Shown piece by piece: positions 18,911 to 27,740 of a stretch of 64,000 nt of DNA (positions within the stretch are counted from its first letter, which is position 1; every line of letters starts with the position of its first letter). Below the pieces are notes generated by a model. The model ran no database searches. It was not told the origin of the DNA and was given only the letters and a program-made list of their open reading frames with translations. Source of the DNA: Streptomyces iranensis (lineage in GTDB: Bacteria; Actinomycetota; Actinomycetes; Streptomycetales; Streptomycetaceae); NCBI RefSeq assembly GCF_017874715.1, contig NZ_JAGGLR010000025.1, forward strand, positions 1 to 64,000. The letters are read 5' to 3'. The translations under genes were made by a program, and so were the position numbers.

Positions 18911-18990
18911 TTCACAGGTTTCGGCCGTGGCTCACAGATTTCGGCCGTGGTTCACAGGTCCGGCTCAGGATTCACAGGCTTCGGGCGTCA
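18911..18990. repeat. Four 20-bp tandem repeats upstream of the electron-transfer operon
   Basis: Units start exactly every 20 bp at 18911, 18931, 18951 and 18971: ttcacaggtttcggccgtgg, ctcacagatttcggccgtgg, ttcacaggtccggctcagga and ttcacaggcttcgggcgtca. The first two differ by only two bases. The array lies 77-156 bp upstream of the ferric-reductase-like start and ends on the stop codon of the preceding gene. Regular spacing of about two helical turns suggests iterated binding sites for a regulator; this is inferred. Confidence 0.7.
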
Positions 18991-19842
18991 CCGGCGGTGG
19001 CGCACGGGCAGCAGCAGATCGCTCACCAGCGGCAGGTGGTCCGACGCCTCCGGGTCCGCGGTGAACACCTGGGCGGTGAGCGGGCGCAGGTCGTGGGAGG
19101 GGAGGAGGAAGTCGATACGGGCGTGCGGGTCGAGGGAGTCGTAGGTGAAGCCGTCGCCGGTGCCGGCCTGGGGCCACACATCGCCCAGCACGTCGGTCAG
19201 GGTCCGGATCTCCGGGGTCCCGGCCGTGGCGTTCAGGTCGCCGACCAGGATGGTGCGCTCGGGGGAGGACCCGAGGAGCTCGACGATCCGGGCGGACTGC
19301 CGCTCGCGCTCCTGGTTGTCGTCGTGCTGCAGGTGCGTCACCGCGAACTCGACGCAGCCGCCGCGCACGTCCAGCGTGGCCCGGAGCAGACCGCGCTGCT
19401 CATGGCCGGGGACGAGCGGCAGATGGGTGTTGGTCCAGGACCGGATCGGCCAGTTGGAGAGCACCGCGGTGCCGTACTGACGGCGCGGCCGGCCGGGCTC
19501 CTCGGGGTCCAAGTCGAGGTTGGCGCCGAAGGCGTGCCGCATCCCCAGCCGCTCGCCCAGCCGGGCGGGCTGGTCGACGAAGCCGCTGCGCTTCCAGAAC
19601 CGGTCGACCTCCTGCAGGCCGACGACGTCCACCCGCATGGCCTGGATCACCCGGGCCACCCGGTCCAGGTCCAGTACGTCGGCGGGACTCGCGCCGTGGT
19701 GGATGTTGAACGTGGCCACGCGCAGCGGCCGCGGGCCGGTGGCGGCGACCGCCACCCCGGACGTCCCGGCGGCGGTGACGCCGAGGCCGGCCGCCGCGGC
19801 GAGGAACCGGCGGCGGCTGGGGGCAGGGTTCAGGTGGGTCAT
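18988..19842 (-). CDS. Secreted (Tat) endonuclease/exonuclease/phosphatase family protein
   Basis: The 284-residue protein starts at MTHLNPAPSRRRFLAAAAGL, a twin-arginine signal (SRRRFL) ending near AVAATG. The exported domain has the EEP catalytic set: LRVATFNIHHG, VGLQEVDRFW, YGTAVLSNWPI, VTHLQHDDN, TILVGDLNA and ASDHLPLVSDL. The family includes DNases, sphingomyelinases and inositol phosphatases; the NIHHG and single-domain layout do not settle which. Its last codons carry the 20-bp repeats that precede the next operon. Confidence 0.88.
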   Translation of the reverse strand: MTHLNPAPSRRRFLAAAAGLGVTAAGTSGVAVAATGPRPLRVATFNIHHGASPADVLDLDRVARVIQAMRVDVVGLQEVDRFWKRSGFVDQPARLGERLGMRHAFGANLDLDPEEPGRPRRQYGTAVLSNWPIRSWTNTHLPLVPGHEQRGLLRATLDVRGGCVEFAVTHLQHDDNQERERQSARIVELLGSSPERTILVGDLNATAGTPEIRTLTDVLGDVWPQAGTGDGFTYDSLDPHARIDFLLPSHDLRPLTAQVFTADPEASDHLPLVSDLLLPVRHRR

Positions 19843-19955
19843 GGCGGTCAGCGTGCGTTCCGGTTCCGAACGCCTTCCCACGGCGCCGTGAACGGCCTTG
19901 GGCGGGCGGGAGTCGTCTCGGCCGGAGTGGTCCGCCGTCCGCGCCCGTACGGATA

Positions 19956-20249
19956 TCACCGATGGTGGAACTTGATCGGGTAGGACACCGTTGAGCGCGG
20001 TTTGGGCTGCTTCTTGGTGCCCTTCCCGTCGCCCTTCTTCCCGTCCTTCTTCCCGTCGTCCCTCTCGAAGTGGACCGGATACCGGGCCGTCTGATGCGGA
20101 TTCGGCGATTTGCCGTCGCGGGTGTTGCCGTCACCGTGGTTGTTGATCCACAGGACCCCGACCACGAATACGCCGAGCACCATCATCTGCTTCTTCTGCA
20201 CCGGTCCCGACTCCCCCTCGGTCCGCAGCTGCGCTCCCCGCCCCGCCAT
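19956..20249 (-). CDS. Small single-pass membrane protein, unknown function
   Basis: I read 97 residues from ATG at 20249 (MAGRGAQLRTEGESG). A single hydrophobic segment QMMVLGVFVVGVLWINN (about 21-37) is followed by a polar, Lys/Gly/Asp-rich tail (DDGKKDGKKGDGKGTKKQP) and a YPIKFHHR end. The tail repeats a similar phrase: ARYPVHFERDDGKK and VSYPIKFHHR. I do not recognise the family. The next gene's stop lies 31 bp upstream of this start, so the two may be co-transcribed. Confidence 0.6.
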   Translation of the reverse strand: MAGRGAQLRTEGESGPVQKKQMMVLGVFVVGVLWINNHGDGNTRDGKSPNPHQTARYPVHFERDDGKKDGKKGDGKGTKKQPKPRSTVSYPIKFHHR

Positions 20250-20280
20250 GGTCTCAGCCCGGCGGCCGAATGGGCAGGTG

Positions 20281-20997
20281 CTACCGCGTGGTGAAAGCGC
20301 CTCCGTTGACGTGAATGGTCTGGCCGGTGATGTGCCGCGCGCCGGGCGAGGCCAGGAAGAAGGCGGTCCGGGCGATGTCCGAGGCCGTGCCCGCACGCTT
20401 GTTGTGGGTCTCCGCCACGAGCGCGTCGCGGCGTTCGTCGGTCATCTGGCCCTGGAAGAAGTTGGTACCGGCGATGAAGCCCGCGGAGATGACATTGCAG
20501 GTGACGCCCTTCGGCGCGAGCTCGGCGGACGTCGAGGCGTTCCATGCGGCCAGTGCGGCCTTCGCCGCGCCGTAGGAGCCGCCCCGGCGCTCGGCGCCGA
20601 TGGACCCGATGCTGATGACGGAGCCGCCGCCGGTCAGCTTCTCCTGGACCGAGGCGGTGGTCAGTACCGCGGTGAGCAGGTTCTGGGACAGGCTGCTGTG
20701 CCACTGGGCGAGCAGCGCGTCCAGGGGCGGGAGGCCGTCGGGCGCCGCATCGGGCAGCCCGCCGGCCGCGTTGACCAGGACGTCCAGCTCGCCGAACCGG
20801 TCGGCGAGAGCGGCGACCCGCTCGGGGGAGCCGGCGTCACAGACGACGCCGTGCGCCCCCGTCTCCTTGGCGGTCTGTTCGACGGTGTCGGGGTGGCGGC
20901 CGGTGATGAAGACCTCCGCCTGGTCGGCGATGAACACCTCCGCGATGGCGCGGCCGATGCCGCTCGTACCACCGGTGACGAGCACGGTCCGGCTCAC
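20281..20997 (-). CDS. Short-chain dehydrogenase/reductase
   Basis: The 238-residue classical SDR has TGGTSGIGRAIAEVF at the cofactor site, NAAGG near 85, catalytic Ser in ISIGSIGAERRG and Y-x-x-x-K as YGAAKAALAAW. All catalytic residues are intact. It ends ITGQTIHVNGGAFTTR, the usual C-terminal dinucleotide-side motif. It is divergent from a MarR regulator with a strong palindrome between the genes. Substrate unknown; induction by a ligand of the MarR protein is likely. Confidence 0.9.
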   Translation of the reverse strand: MSRTVLVTGGTSGIGRAIAEVFIADQAEVFITGRHPDTVEQTAKETGAHGVVCDAGSPERVAALADRFGELDVLVNAAGGLPDAAPDGLPPLDALLAQWHSSLSQNLLTAVLTTASVQEKLTGGGSVISIGSIGAERRGGSYGAAKAALAAWNASTSAELAPKGVTCNVISAGFIAGTNFFQGQMTDERRDALVAETHNKRAGTASDIARTAFFLASPGARHITGQTIHVNGGAFTTR

Positions 20998-21016
20998 AAG
21001 TCCTCCTGTACTCAGC

Positions 21017-21036
21017 TACGTTTAGGTCTAAACGTA
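21017..21036. promoter_or_regulatory. Putative MarR operator between SDR and MarR genes
   Basis: TACGTTTAG-gt-CTAAACGTA is a palindrome with perfect 9-bp arms in the 65-bp gap between divergent genes, only 20 bp from the SDR start. Its size and position fit a MarR dimer site controlling both promoters. Binding is inferred. Confidence 0.65.
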
Positions 21037-21062
21037 ACTCATGGCGACAGGAGAACGCACCC

Positions 21063-21632
21063 ATGGCCGACCCCGATCCCGCCCTCGATGTCCCGGAGCC
21101 CGGCGCCCGTAACTCATCGGAGGAGCCCGGGGCCGTCCACTCCGCCGCGGACATCGCCACGGCCTGGCAGCGGGAACGTCCGGGCGCCCCCACGGAGTCG
21201 ATCGAGATCGTCACCCCCATCTGGTGGCTGGGAAAGCTCTTCGCCGACGACCGCGACCGGGCGCTGCGCGCGGCGGGGATCGACGCGGCCACCCTCGATC
21301 TGCTGTCCGTCGTCCGCCGCTCCGGCCCGCCCTACGCCCTGAGCACGCGCGAGATCGCCCGCCGGACCCTGGTGACCGCCGGAGCGATCTCGCAGCGCGT
21401 CGCCCGAGCCGAGCGGGACGGCCTCGTCCTGCGCAGGCCCGGGACCACCGGCCGCCGCACCGTCCTGGTGTGCCTGACGGCCGAGGGGCACGCCCTCATC
21501 GAGCGGTCCGTCGACACCGTGCTCGGCCGCGAGGCCAGGCTGGTGCGCGGCCTGTCGGATCAGGAGCGCACGGTGCTCGCCGGGCTGCTGGTCAAGCTGA
21601 TGGCGGACGTCCGGCGGCGTACGGAGCGGTGA
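21063..21632 (+). CDS. MarR-family transcriptional regulator
   Basis: The 189-residue protein has a winged helix at about 70-140: LDLLSVVRRSGPPYALSTRE, IARRTLVTAGAISQRVARAE and DGLVLRRPGTTGRRTVLVCL. The first 40 residues are an acidic Pro/Ala-rich extension. An AGGAG site lies 8-12 bp before the ATG. It probably represses itself and the divergent SDR through the palindrome at 21017. Its last 41 bp overlap the 3' end of the convergent MFS gene. Confidence 0.9.
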   Translation: MADPDPALDVPEPGARNSSEEPGAVHSAADIATAWQRERPGAPTESIEIVTPIWWLGKLFADDRDRALRAAGIDAATLDLLSVVRRSGPPYALSTREIARRTLVTAGAISQRVARAERDGLVLRRPGTTGRRTVLVCLTAEGHALIERSVDTVLGREARLVRGLSDQERTVLAGLLVKLMADVRRRTER

Positions 21633-23016
21633 CCGGGGCGTCGGCTTCGCCGGTGGGGATGTCGCGCAGGTCCTGGTGGCGACGTTCGCGCAGGGCGACG
21701 GCCGATACGAGGGTGATGGCGCACAGGGCGGCGACGTACCAGGGGAATACCCCGGACAGCTGTCGCGAGTTGAGCCATTCGATGGCGAACGGGGCCGTGC
21801 CTCCGAAGATCGCCACGGACAGCGCGTAGGGCAGACCGAGACCGGCCGCGCGGACCTCGGTGGGCAATTGCTCGGCCATGGTCGATCCGACGGCCGCCCC
21901 ACAGACGGCGAAGATCACCAGTCCGGTGCTCTGCACCAGCACCAGTGATCCGAAGGTGGGGCGCAGCAGGGCGAGCAGGGGCACCGCGGCGAGGGTGGCG
22001 ATCGTCGCGAACGCCACCAGGTGCAGCCGGTGTCCCACCCGGTCCGAAAGCGCCCCCAGGAGTGGCAGGGCACAGATGAGAACGGCCTGGGAAATGATGC
22101 TCGCGGTCAGGGCGGAGCCGTGGTCCAGCCCGCGGTGGGCCGCGTATTCGGGCAGGTACGACGCGAAGAGGTAGTACCACACCGAGGATCCCGCGGTCAG
22201 GCCGAAGATTTTCCATGCGACGAGCGGATATCGCGTCAGGATGTCGAACATCGCGGGAAGGGTGGGCGCCCCGGCCGCTGCCCGGCTCGCACGGGCGCTC
22301 TCGAACGCCTCGGTCTCCGGAAGCGCCCGGCGCAGATAGATCCCCCACAGGCCCAGCACCGCGCCGAGCGCGAACCCGAGACGCCAGCCCCACGCCGACA
22401 CCGCGTCCTCGGCGAGGTGGGAGTGCACCCACAGACCGACCGTGTTGGCCAGCAGCACGCCCACGGTCGCCGAGACATACCCGAGGCTCCCGAAGAGGCC
22501 GCGGCGCCCGTTCGGCGCCGCTTCGGCGAGGTAGGTATAGCTGGCACCGGCCTCGCCGCCCGTCGAGATGCCTTGCAGGGCACGGGCGATGAGCATGATG
22601 GCCGGGGCGAGCACTCCCACCGCCTCGTAGCTGGGCGATACCGCGATCAGCGCCGAGCCCCCGGCCATGAGCAGCATCGCGACGATCATGCCGGCCCGCC
22701 GCCCGTGGCGATCGGTGAAGGCTCCCAGGACGAGACCCCCGAGCGGCCGGAAGAAGAACCCCACCGCGTATATCGCCAGCGTTCCGAGCAAGGACGCGAC
22801 CGGGTCGTCGCCGGGGAAGAACTCCGGGGCGAAGGTGGCCGCGAAGACGGTGAAGATTCCCCAGTCGTACCATTCGAGGCAGTTGCCGAGGAGGACGGAG
22901 AAGAGACTCTTCCCGGACGACTGCCGGACCTCTCGCTTCCGCGGGGCCCGCGGGGTCGGCGGAAGCCGGTCGCTCCGGCCACGGGACTCGGGCTCGACCC
23001 CATTCTGCGCGTTCAT
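21592..23016 (-). CDS. MHS-family MFS transporter (metabolite:H+ symporter)
   Basis: The 474-residue protein has twelve predicted membrane helices and MHS features: SVLLGNCLEWYDWGIFTVFA at the first helix, FFFRPLGGLVLGAFTDRHGR between helices 2 and 3, and ALQGISTGGEAGASYTYLAE. Relatives (KgtP, ShiA, ProP) import organic acids or compatible solutes with protons. Its position beside a probable catabolic cluster suggests uptake of that substrate. The 306 bp upstream (23017-23322) contain no gene I would support. Confidence 0.9.
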   Translation of the reverse strand: MNAQNGVEPESRGRSDRLPPTPRAPRKREVRQSSGKSLFSVLLGNCLEWYDWGIFTVFAATFAPEFFPGDDPVASLLGTLAIYAVGFFFRPLGGLVLGAFTDRHGRRAGMIVAMLLMAGGSALIAVSPSYEAVGVLAPAIMLIARALQGISTGGEAGASYTYLAEAAPNGRRGLFGSLGYVSATVGVLLANTVGLWVHSHLAEDAVSAWGWRLGFALGAVLGLWGIYLRRALPETEAFESARASRAAAGAPTLPAMFDILTRYPLVAWKIFGLTAGSSVWYYLFASYLPEYAAHRGLDHGSALTASIISQAVLICALPLLGALSDRVGHRLHLVAFATIATLAAVPLLALLRPTFGSLVLVQSTGLVIFAVCGAAVGSTMAEQLPTEVRAAGLGLPYALSVAIFGGTAPFAIEWLNSRQLSGVFPWYVAALCAITLVSAVALRERRHQDLRDIPTGEADAPVTAPYAAGRPPSA

Positions 23017-23322
23017 GTTGTCCCTTCGGTTGGGTGGCAGGAGCGCGGTGGTGAGCGCGACACCGGGAATGCGGTCGAAGGGAGTCGCCCGAAGCCGAGG
23101 GGTGGGGCGGGGCAGGCTCGCTCACGAGCTCCTGATGATCTGTTCCGCGGGCTGTGGGGCGGCCCGTGCGGTAAGGCGGCGTTCCGGCGGTCCTTCGTGT
23201 CGTCCGGGTCGTATGTCGACGTCGAGGCCGCCCGTGTGTCGGCGAGGTGCACCCACTATGAAGTGGCGTCGCCGAAGGGTCGATGTGTCCTCCGACAACG
23301 CTGGGAACCCGCCCGTTGTGCG

Positions 23323-24537
23323 TCAGTCCAACGCGGAGGGCGGTGCGCCGGACCGTACGTCGCGAGCCGCGAGTGCCCAGCTGATCTCGACCACGGTGTC
23401 CGGTGAGTCGAGGCGGGCCCCGGTCAGTTCCTCGAAGCGCCGGAGGCGGTAACGCAGGGTGTTGACGTGGACGTGCAGGTGCTCGGCCGCCGCGCCGATG
23501 TGCCGGCCCAGTGCGAAATAGGCCCGTACGGACTCCTCGACGAGCCCGCCGAACTCACCCTCGGCGGCCAGCGGCCGCAGGTGCCGGTCGAAAAGCAGCT
23601 CGGAGAGTTCGGGTTCCGAGGCGACGGCCACTCGCCAGGACAGGTCCCCCAGGTCGTGTACGCCGCGCAGCCCGTACGCCCCGGCGGCGTCGAGAAGCCG
23701 GCCCGCGGTCCGGAACGAACGGTGAACCTGCCCCAGCGCGGTCGGCGAGCCCAGGCCCGCCGTCACCGCGAGATCGCCGACGACGGGCTTGGCCTCGACG
23801 ACTCCCGCGACCGCCTCGTCCATCACCGCGATCATCGCGGTTCGGCCGTGGGACCGGCAGAGCGTGTCCAGCGAACGTGCCAGCCGTGCCAACCCGGGGC
23901 CGGTGTCCAACCCGGGGCCGGTGTCCACCCCGGGGCCGGTGTCCGGCCGGGCCCTGATGGCCCGATAGGCCCGTGCGGGATCGAGGCCGTAGATGGCCGC
24001 GCCGCTGTGGACCTCCGCCGCGCTCAGCGTTCCGAACAGCAACCCCCGCAGGAAGGCCGCCCGCCGCTGCGCGTCGAAGAGCGCCGCGGAGATGTCCGCC
24101 TCCCGGTGGACCAGGGCGATCCGCGCGCTTTCCTTGTCCGCGAGCTCCCACAGGGCCCTGGTGCGGTCGACGACGACGAGCGGATCCAGCCCCAGGCGGG
24201 TCGCCTCCGCGAGGAACAGATCCCGCATCGCGCCCAGCGCCCGGCGGAAGGCGCGCAGACCGTCGCTCAAGGACACCCCGCGGGCCACGCGATCACGGGC
24301 CACCTCCGCTTCGTCGATCTCCCGGGAAGGGGGCACCCGGCCGTCGCGCAGCACCCCCAGGACGCGTTCGAAGTGCCTGGCCCAGACCTCGTCGAGCAGC
24401 TCACGGGGGACCGCGCGGTAGGACGGCACGCGGTCGAACAACTCCGCGTGCATCCGGTCACGGAGCGCGTTCTCCCGGGCCCGCATACCGGTGATCACGG
24501 CTTCCAGCGCCTCCGCGCCGTTCGGCGGTCCGGTCAT
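23323..24537 (-). CDS. PucR/CdaR-type transcriptional regulator
   Basis: The 404-residue protein has the PucR layout: an N-terminal RsbR-like helical region (about 10-150), a GGDEF-derived middle part, and a C-terminal PucR HTH (VEESVRAYFALGRHIGAAAE, then HVHVNTLRYRLRRFEELTGA). A three-fold 18-bp repeat at 23891-23944 inserts DTGPGVDTGPGLDTGPG at about residue 197-213, a likely surface loop of variable length. PucR proteins often activate catabolic genes. The divergent SDR and adjacent genes are candidate targets. Confidence 0.9.
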   Translation of the reverse strand: MTGPPNGAEALEAVITGMRARENALRDRMHAELFDRVPSYRAVPRELLDEVWARHFERVLGVLRDGRVPPSREIDEAEVARDRVARGVSLSDGLRAFRRALGAMRDLFLAEATRLGLDPLVVVDRTRALWELADKESARIALVHREADISAALFDAQRRAAFLRGLLFGTLSAAEVHSGAAIYGLDPARAYRAIRARPDTGPGVDTGPGLDTGPGLARLARSLDTLCRSHGRTAMIAVMDEAVAGVVEAKPVVGDLAVTAGLGSPTALGQVHRSFRTAGRLLDAAGAYGLRGVHDLGDLSWRVAVASEPELSELLFDRHLRPLAAEGEFGGLVEESVRAYFALGRHIGAAAEHLHVHVNTLRYRLRRFEELTGARLDSPDTVVEISWALAARDVRSGAPPSALD

Positions 24538-24699
24538 GGTCGGTCACCTCCGGCGGCAGGCCACGGGGTTGGAGAAACGCACAATACGGCGCCGGTCGCC
24601 CTGTGCGGCTGCTCCGTCGACAGAGGTCCGCGTGGCTCGCAGAGTGACCGCAGGCCGGGCGGAAGCGCCCGTGGAGACGGATGACGAAGGAGAGACGTC

Positions 24700-25524
24700 G
24701 TGGCGGAGACAACCGGACTGGAGGGCCAGGTCGCCATCGTGACCGGGGCGGGCTCACGGGGTGACGGCATCGGCAACGGCCGCGCGGCCGCGGTGCTGCT
24801 GGCCCGCCGGGGCGCGCGAGTGGCATTGGTGGACAACGTGGCCGGCTGGGCCGAGACGACCCGGTCCATGATCGAGGCGGCGGGCGGAACGAGCCTGGTC
24901 GTCGAGGCCGACGTGGCCGACCCCGCGTCGTGCTCCTCCTGTGTGGCCCGGGTGCTCGAGCGCTGGGGAGAGGTGAACATCCTGGTCAACAACGTGGGTG
25001 TCGGGGGGCCCGCCGGGGATGTCGTCGATGTCGATCCGGCGGACTGGGAGCGGTGCCATCGCACGAATCTCACCTCGATGATGCTGATGTCGAAGTACTG
25101 CGTTCCGCCGATGCGACGGGCCGGTGGCGGGTCGATCGTCCATGTGTCATCGGTGGCCGGGCTCCACGGTGGGCATCCCAACATCGCCTATCCGGTCACC
25201 AAGGGGGCGATCGTCCCCCTGACCCGTGCGATGGCGGCCCACCACGGAGCGGAGGGGATCAGGGTCAACGCGGTGGCCCCCGGCATGGTGTACACGCCGA
25301 TGGTCGCCACCAGGCCCGGGATGACCGAAGCGGTCCGGGAGACCCGCCGCGGACGATCGCTGCTGGGCACCGAGGGCAGCGGCTGGGACGTCGGGGAGGC
25401 GGTCGCCTTTCTGGCCGGCCGCCGTGCCGCGTGGATCACCGGAGTGGTGCTGCCGGTGGACGCGGGCGCCACCGCGGGCCGCCGGGAGTTCTCGCCGAAC
25501 CTGAGGTCCCCCGCGGAACGCTGA
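24700..25524 (+). CDS. SDR oxidoreductase with extended glycine-rich loop
   Basis: The 274-residue SDR differs from classical ones in the cofactor loop: VTGAGSRGDGIGNGRAAAVL, where TGxxxGIG is widened before a GNGRA helix start. The rest is typical: NNVGVGG, VHVSSVAGLHGGHPN and the catalytic YPVTKGAIVPL, with NAVAPGMVYTPM. The same widened loop occurs in the SDR at 26324. Together with PucR, TetR and a CMD-like protein it probably acts on an aromatic or alicyclic intermediate. The start is GTG at 24700 behind GGAGAG. Substrate unknown. Confidence 0.88.
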   Translation: MAETTGLEGQVAIVTGAGSRGDGIGNGRAAAVLLARRGARVALVDNVAGWAETTRSMIEAAGGTSLVVEADVADPASCSSCVARVLERWGEVNILVNNVGVGGPAGDVVDVDPADWERCHRTNLTSMMLMSKYCVPPMRRAGGGSIVHVSSVAGLHGGHPNIAYPVTKGAIVPLTRAMAAHHGAEGIRVNAVAPGMVYTPMVATRPGMTEAVRETRRGRSLLGTEGSGWDVGEAVAFLAGRRAAWITGVVLPVDAGATAGRREFSPNLRSPAER

Positions 25525-25569
25525 CTCCCGCCCGTCCTCCGGCCGCCCGGATGGCATACTGAGCTCCCC

Positions 25570-26238
25570 ATGAGCGAATCCACCGCGGCGGCCGGGCGCC
25601 GCCCGACCAGGCGCGATGACCAGCGGGAGGCCTCCCGGCGCAAGCTTTTGGACGCGGCGCTGGAGATCCTCGCGGAAGAGGGCTACCGGGGGCTCACGGT
25701 CAAGGAGGTCGGGGACCGCGCCGGTGTCAGCCGAGGGATGGTCAACTACCACTTCACCTCCAAGGCCGGGCTTGTGGAAGCCGTGGTCACCGACATCCGC
25801 GAGGGGTTCATCGACCGGCTCCGGGCACTGCCCGGATACGACCGGATGAGTGGTCTCGAAGCCGTGCTGGCCAAAGTCGACCATTTCTTCGTCCGTCTGG
25901 CGGAGCCCGCTCCGGGGGTACGGGCGCGGGCTCTGCTGGTGCTCTTCGTCGAGGCGCTCGGCGGCCCCGGCGATTCCGGCGGGATGCAGAGCCGGATGGC
26001 GGGACATCTCAACCTGGTCCGCACCGCCGTCGAGGACGACATCCGCCGGGGCATCGCGGACGGAAGCGTCCGCCCGGATGTCGATGCCGTCGCGCAGGCG
26101 TTCCTCGTGGAGAGCATCGCCCGCGGGGTACTGCTCCAGTACCAGCTGGATCCGGCGCGCACCCTTCTGGTGGAGATCGGCCGGGCCGCCCATGGGACGC
26201 TCGTACGCGGGCTGGCGGCCGGGCGGGACACCGGCTGA
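25570..26238 (+). CDS. TetR-family regulator
   Basis: The 222-residue protein has its HTH at about 20-65: SRRKLLDAALEILAEEGYRG, LTVKEVGDRAGVSRGMVNYH and FTSKAGLVEAV. The C-terminal region (VRARALLVLFVEALGG, AVAQAFLVESIARGVLLQYQ) resembles BetI/TetR_C_6-type ligand domains. It lies 45 bp after the SDR gene in the same direction, so the pair may be one transcript. It is convergent with the second SDR. Confidence 0.9.
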   Translation: MSESTAAAGRRPTRRDDQREASRRKLLDAALEILAEEGYRGLTVKEVGDRAGVSRGMVNYHFTSKAGLVEAVVTDIREGFIDRLRALPGYDRMSGLEAVLAKVDHFFVRLAEPAPGVRARALLVLFVEALGGPGDSGGMQSRMAGHLNLVRTAVEDDIRRGIADGSVRPDVDAVAQAFLVESIARGVLLQYQLDPARTLLVEIGRAAHGTLVRGLAAGRDTG

Positions 26239-26323
26239 GCGGGGCGCGGGCCCGCACCGTGGCATGGCGGGGGCCCGCACCGAGGAGTGGGCCGACCGGG
26301 CATCGGTGGCCCGGTACCGCCGG

Positions 26324-27133
26324 TCAGACCGCGTTGAGTCCGCCGTCCACCACCAGGCTCTGGCCCGTGATGTAGGAAGCGCGCTCGGAGAGCAGGAACG
26401 TCACGGCCTCCGCCACCTCCCACGCGTTGCCCTGACGTCCGAGCGGGATCCGCTCGAACGAGGCGGTCCGTGAGGCCCGCCTGGCCGACGCCTGGCGCCC
26501 GATCGGTGTGTCGATCAGCCCCGGGACGACGAGGTTGGCGCGTATCCCACGGACCGACGCCTCCTTCGCGACGTGGCGGACGAGTCCGAACAGCCCGGCC
26601 TTGGAACTGTCGTAGGCGGGGGAGTTGGTGGCGGCACGCAGCCCGGCCGTCGACCCGATGAAGACGATCGAGCCGCCGTCCGCCAGGGCCGGAACCCCGT
26701 ACTTGGCGGCCAGGAACGGCGCCCGCAGATTGAGGGAGAGAACCCGGTCCCAGTCCTCGGGGGCGGAGCCCGCCAACCCGGTGCCGAGGCCGATCCCGAC
26801 GTTGACCACGAGCCCGTCGAGTCCGCCCAGTGAGCGGACCGCCTCATCGACCACCGCGGCCGACTGCTCCGGGTCCGTGGCATCGCCCACCACCGCGATG
26901 CCCTTGACGCCTTCGGCGGAGACCAGTCCGGCCGTCACACCGGCGGCCTCGGCCGCCACATCGGCGCAGGCCACGCTCCCGCCCTCACGGGCGGCGAGTA
27001 CCGCGATGGCCCGGCCGTTTCCGACCGGCGACTCCGGGTCGTCGTCGGGACGGGTGCCCGCGCCGATCACCAGCACCCTGCGGCCGTCCAGCCGCCGGGC
27101 CGCGGAGCCGGCCGCCCGCGTCTCAGCCGGCAT
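26324..27133 (-). CDS. SDR oxidoreductase with extended glycine-rich loop
   Basis: The 269-residue SDR starts at MPAETRAAGSAARRL (ATG at 27133). Its cofactor loop is strongly expanded: IGAGTRPDDDPESPVGNGRA, more than the paralogue at 24700. The catalytic set remains: FIGSTAGLRAATNSP, YDSSKAGLFGL, and YITGQSLVVDGGLN at the end. The gene overlaps the CMD-like stop by 11 bp, indicating co-translation. The two SDRs likely perform successive or alternative oxidations in one pathway; this is inferred from neighbourhood. Confidence 0.88.
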   Translation of the reverse strand: MPAETRAAGSAARRLDGRRVLVIGAGTRPDDDPESPVGNGRAIAVLAAREGGSVACADVAAEAAGVTAGLVSAEGVKGIAVVGDATDPEQSAAVVDEAVRSLGGLDGLVVNVGIGLGTGLAGSAPEDWDRVLSLNLRAPFLAAKYGVPALADGGSIVFIGSTAGLRAATNSPAYDSSKAGLFGLVRHVAKEASVRGIRANLVVPGLIDTPIGRQASARRASRTASFERIPLGRQGNAWEVAEAVTFLLSERASYITGQSLVVDGGLNAV

Positions 27134-27740
27134 GCGCGGCTCCTTCCGCGAATCCGGTCGCGTCGAAACCCGGGTCCAGTTCCACACCGGCGCTGTTCAG
27201 GAAGAACGCCACCATGTGGTACTGCCCCACCAGCATGGTGATCTCTATCAGCTCCGCCTCGTCGAAGTGTCCGGCGAGAGCCTCCCAGGTGGTGTCGGAC
27301 AGCCGGGCGTCGCCGTGCAGTTCGTCGGCCGCCCGGATCAGCTGCCGGTCGAGGTCCGTCCACCCGGGGGTGTCCGGGCCCTGGGGGACGCGGGCGATGT
27401 CGGTGTCCGTGAGGCCCGCGGCCTTGGCCAGCGGGACGTGGCGTCCCCACTCGTACGAGGCGCCGGTGTTGTGCGAGGTGCGAAGGATCAGCAGTTCGCG
27501 GATCCTTCCCGGCAGCCGGCCCTTGCGGAGCAGCTGGAGCCCGAAAGGCATGAACGCCTCATAGAGCTCGGGATGGCGGGCCAGGGTGGTGAAGACGTTG
27601 CCCACCCGCCCCCGGGGATCGCGTGGAGCGTCGGCGAGCAGCTCGCCCGTCCTCGCATCCCAGTCGTCCTCGAACAGCGGCTGGAGCCGGGGGCGGCCGC
27701 CGCTGGTGTCGCTGTGCGGTACCTGAACGTTTTCGGGCAT
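27123..27740 (-). CDS. Carboxymuconolactone decarboxylase-like protein
   Basis: The 205-residue protein starts at MPENVQVPHSDTSGG with AGGAGG 6 bp upstream. The CMD/AhpD helical core is seen in LYEAFMPFGLQLLRKGRLP, GRIRELLILRTSHNTGASYE and WGRHVPLAKAAGLTD. The AhpD Cys-x-x-Cys is absent, as in the decarboxylase-like branch (SYEWGRH). Family members decarboxylate muconolactones or are uncharacterised hydroperoxide-type proteins. It heads a two-gene unit with the downstream SDR and is divergent from argG. Confidence 0.85.
   Translation of the reverse strand: MPENVQVPHSDTSGGRPRLQPLFEDDWDARTGELLADAPRDPRGRVGNVFTTLARHPELYEAFMPFGLQLLRKGRLPGRIRELLILRTSHNTGASYEWGRHVPLAKAAGLTDTDIARVPQGPDTPGWTDLDRQLIRAADELHGDARLSDTTWEALAGHFDEAELIEITMLVGQYHMVAFFLNSAGVELDPGFDATGFAEGAAHAG

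Noticed and set aside
23013..23252. A 79-residue frame upstream of the MHS permease
   Set aside because: It overlaps the permease start, has a Pro/Arg/Ser-rich composition and no ribosome site. I treat 23017-23322 as intergenic.
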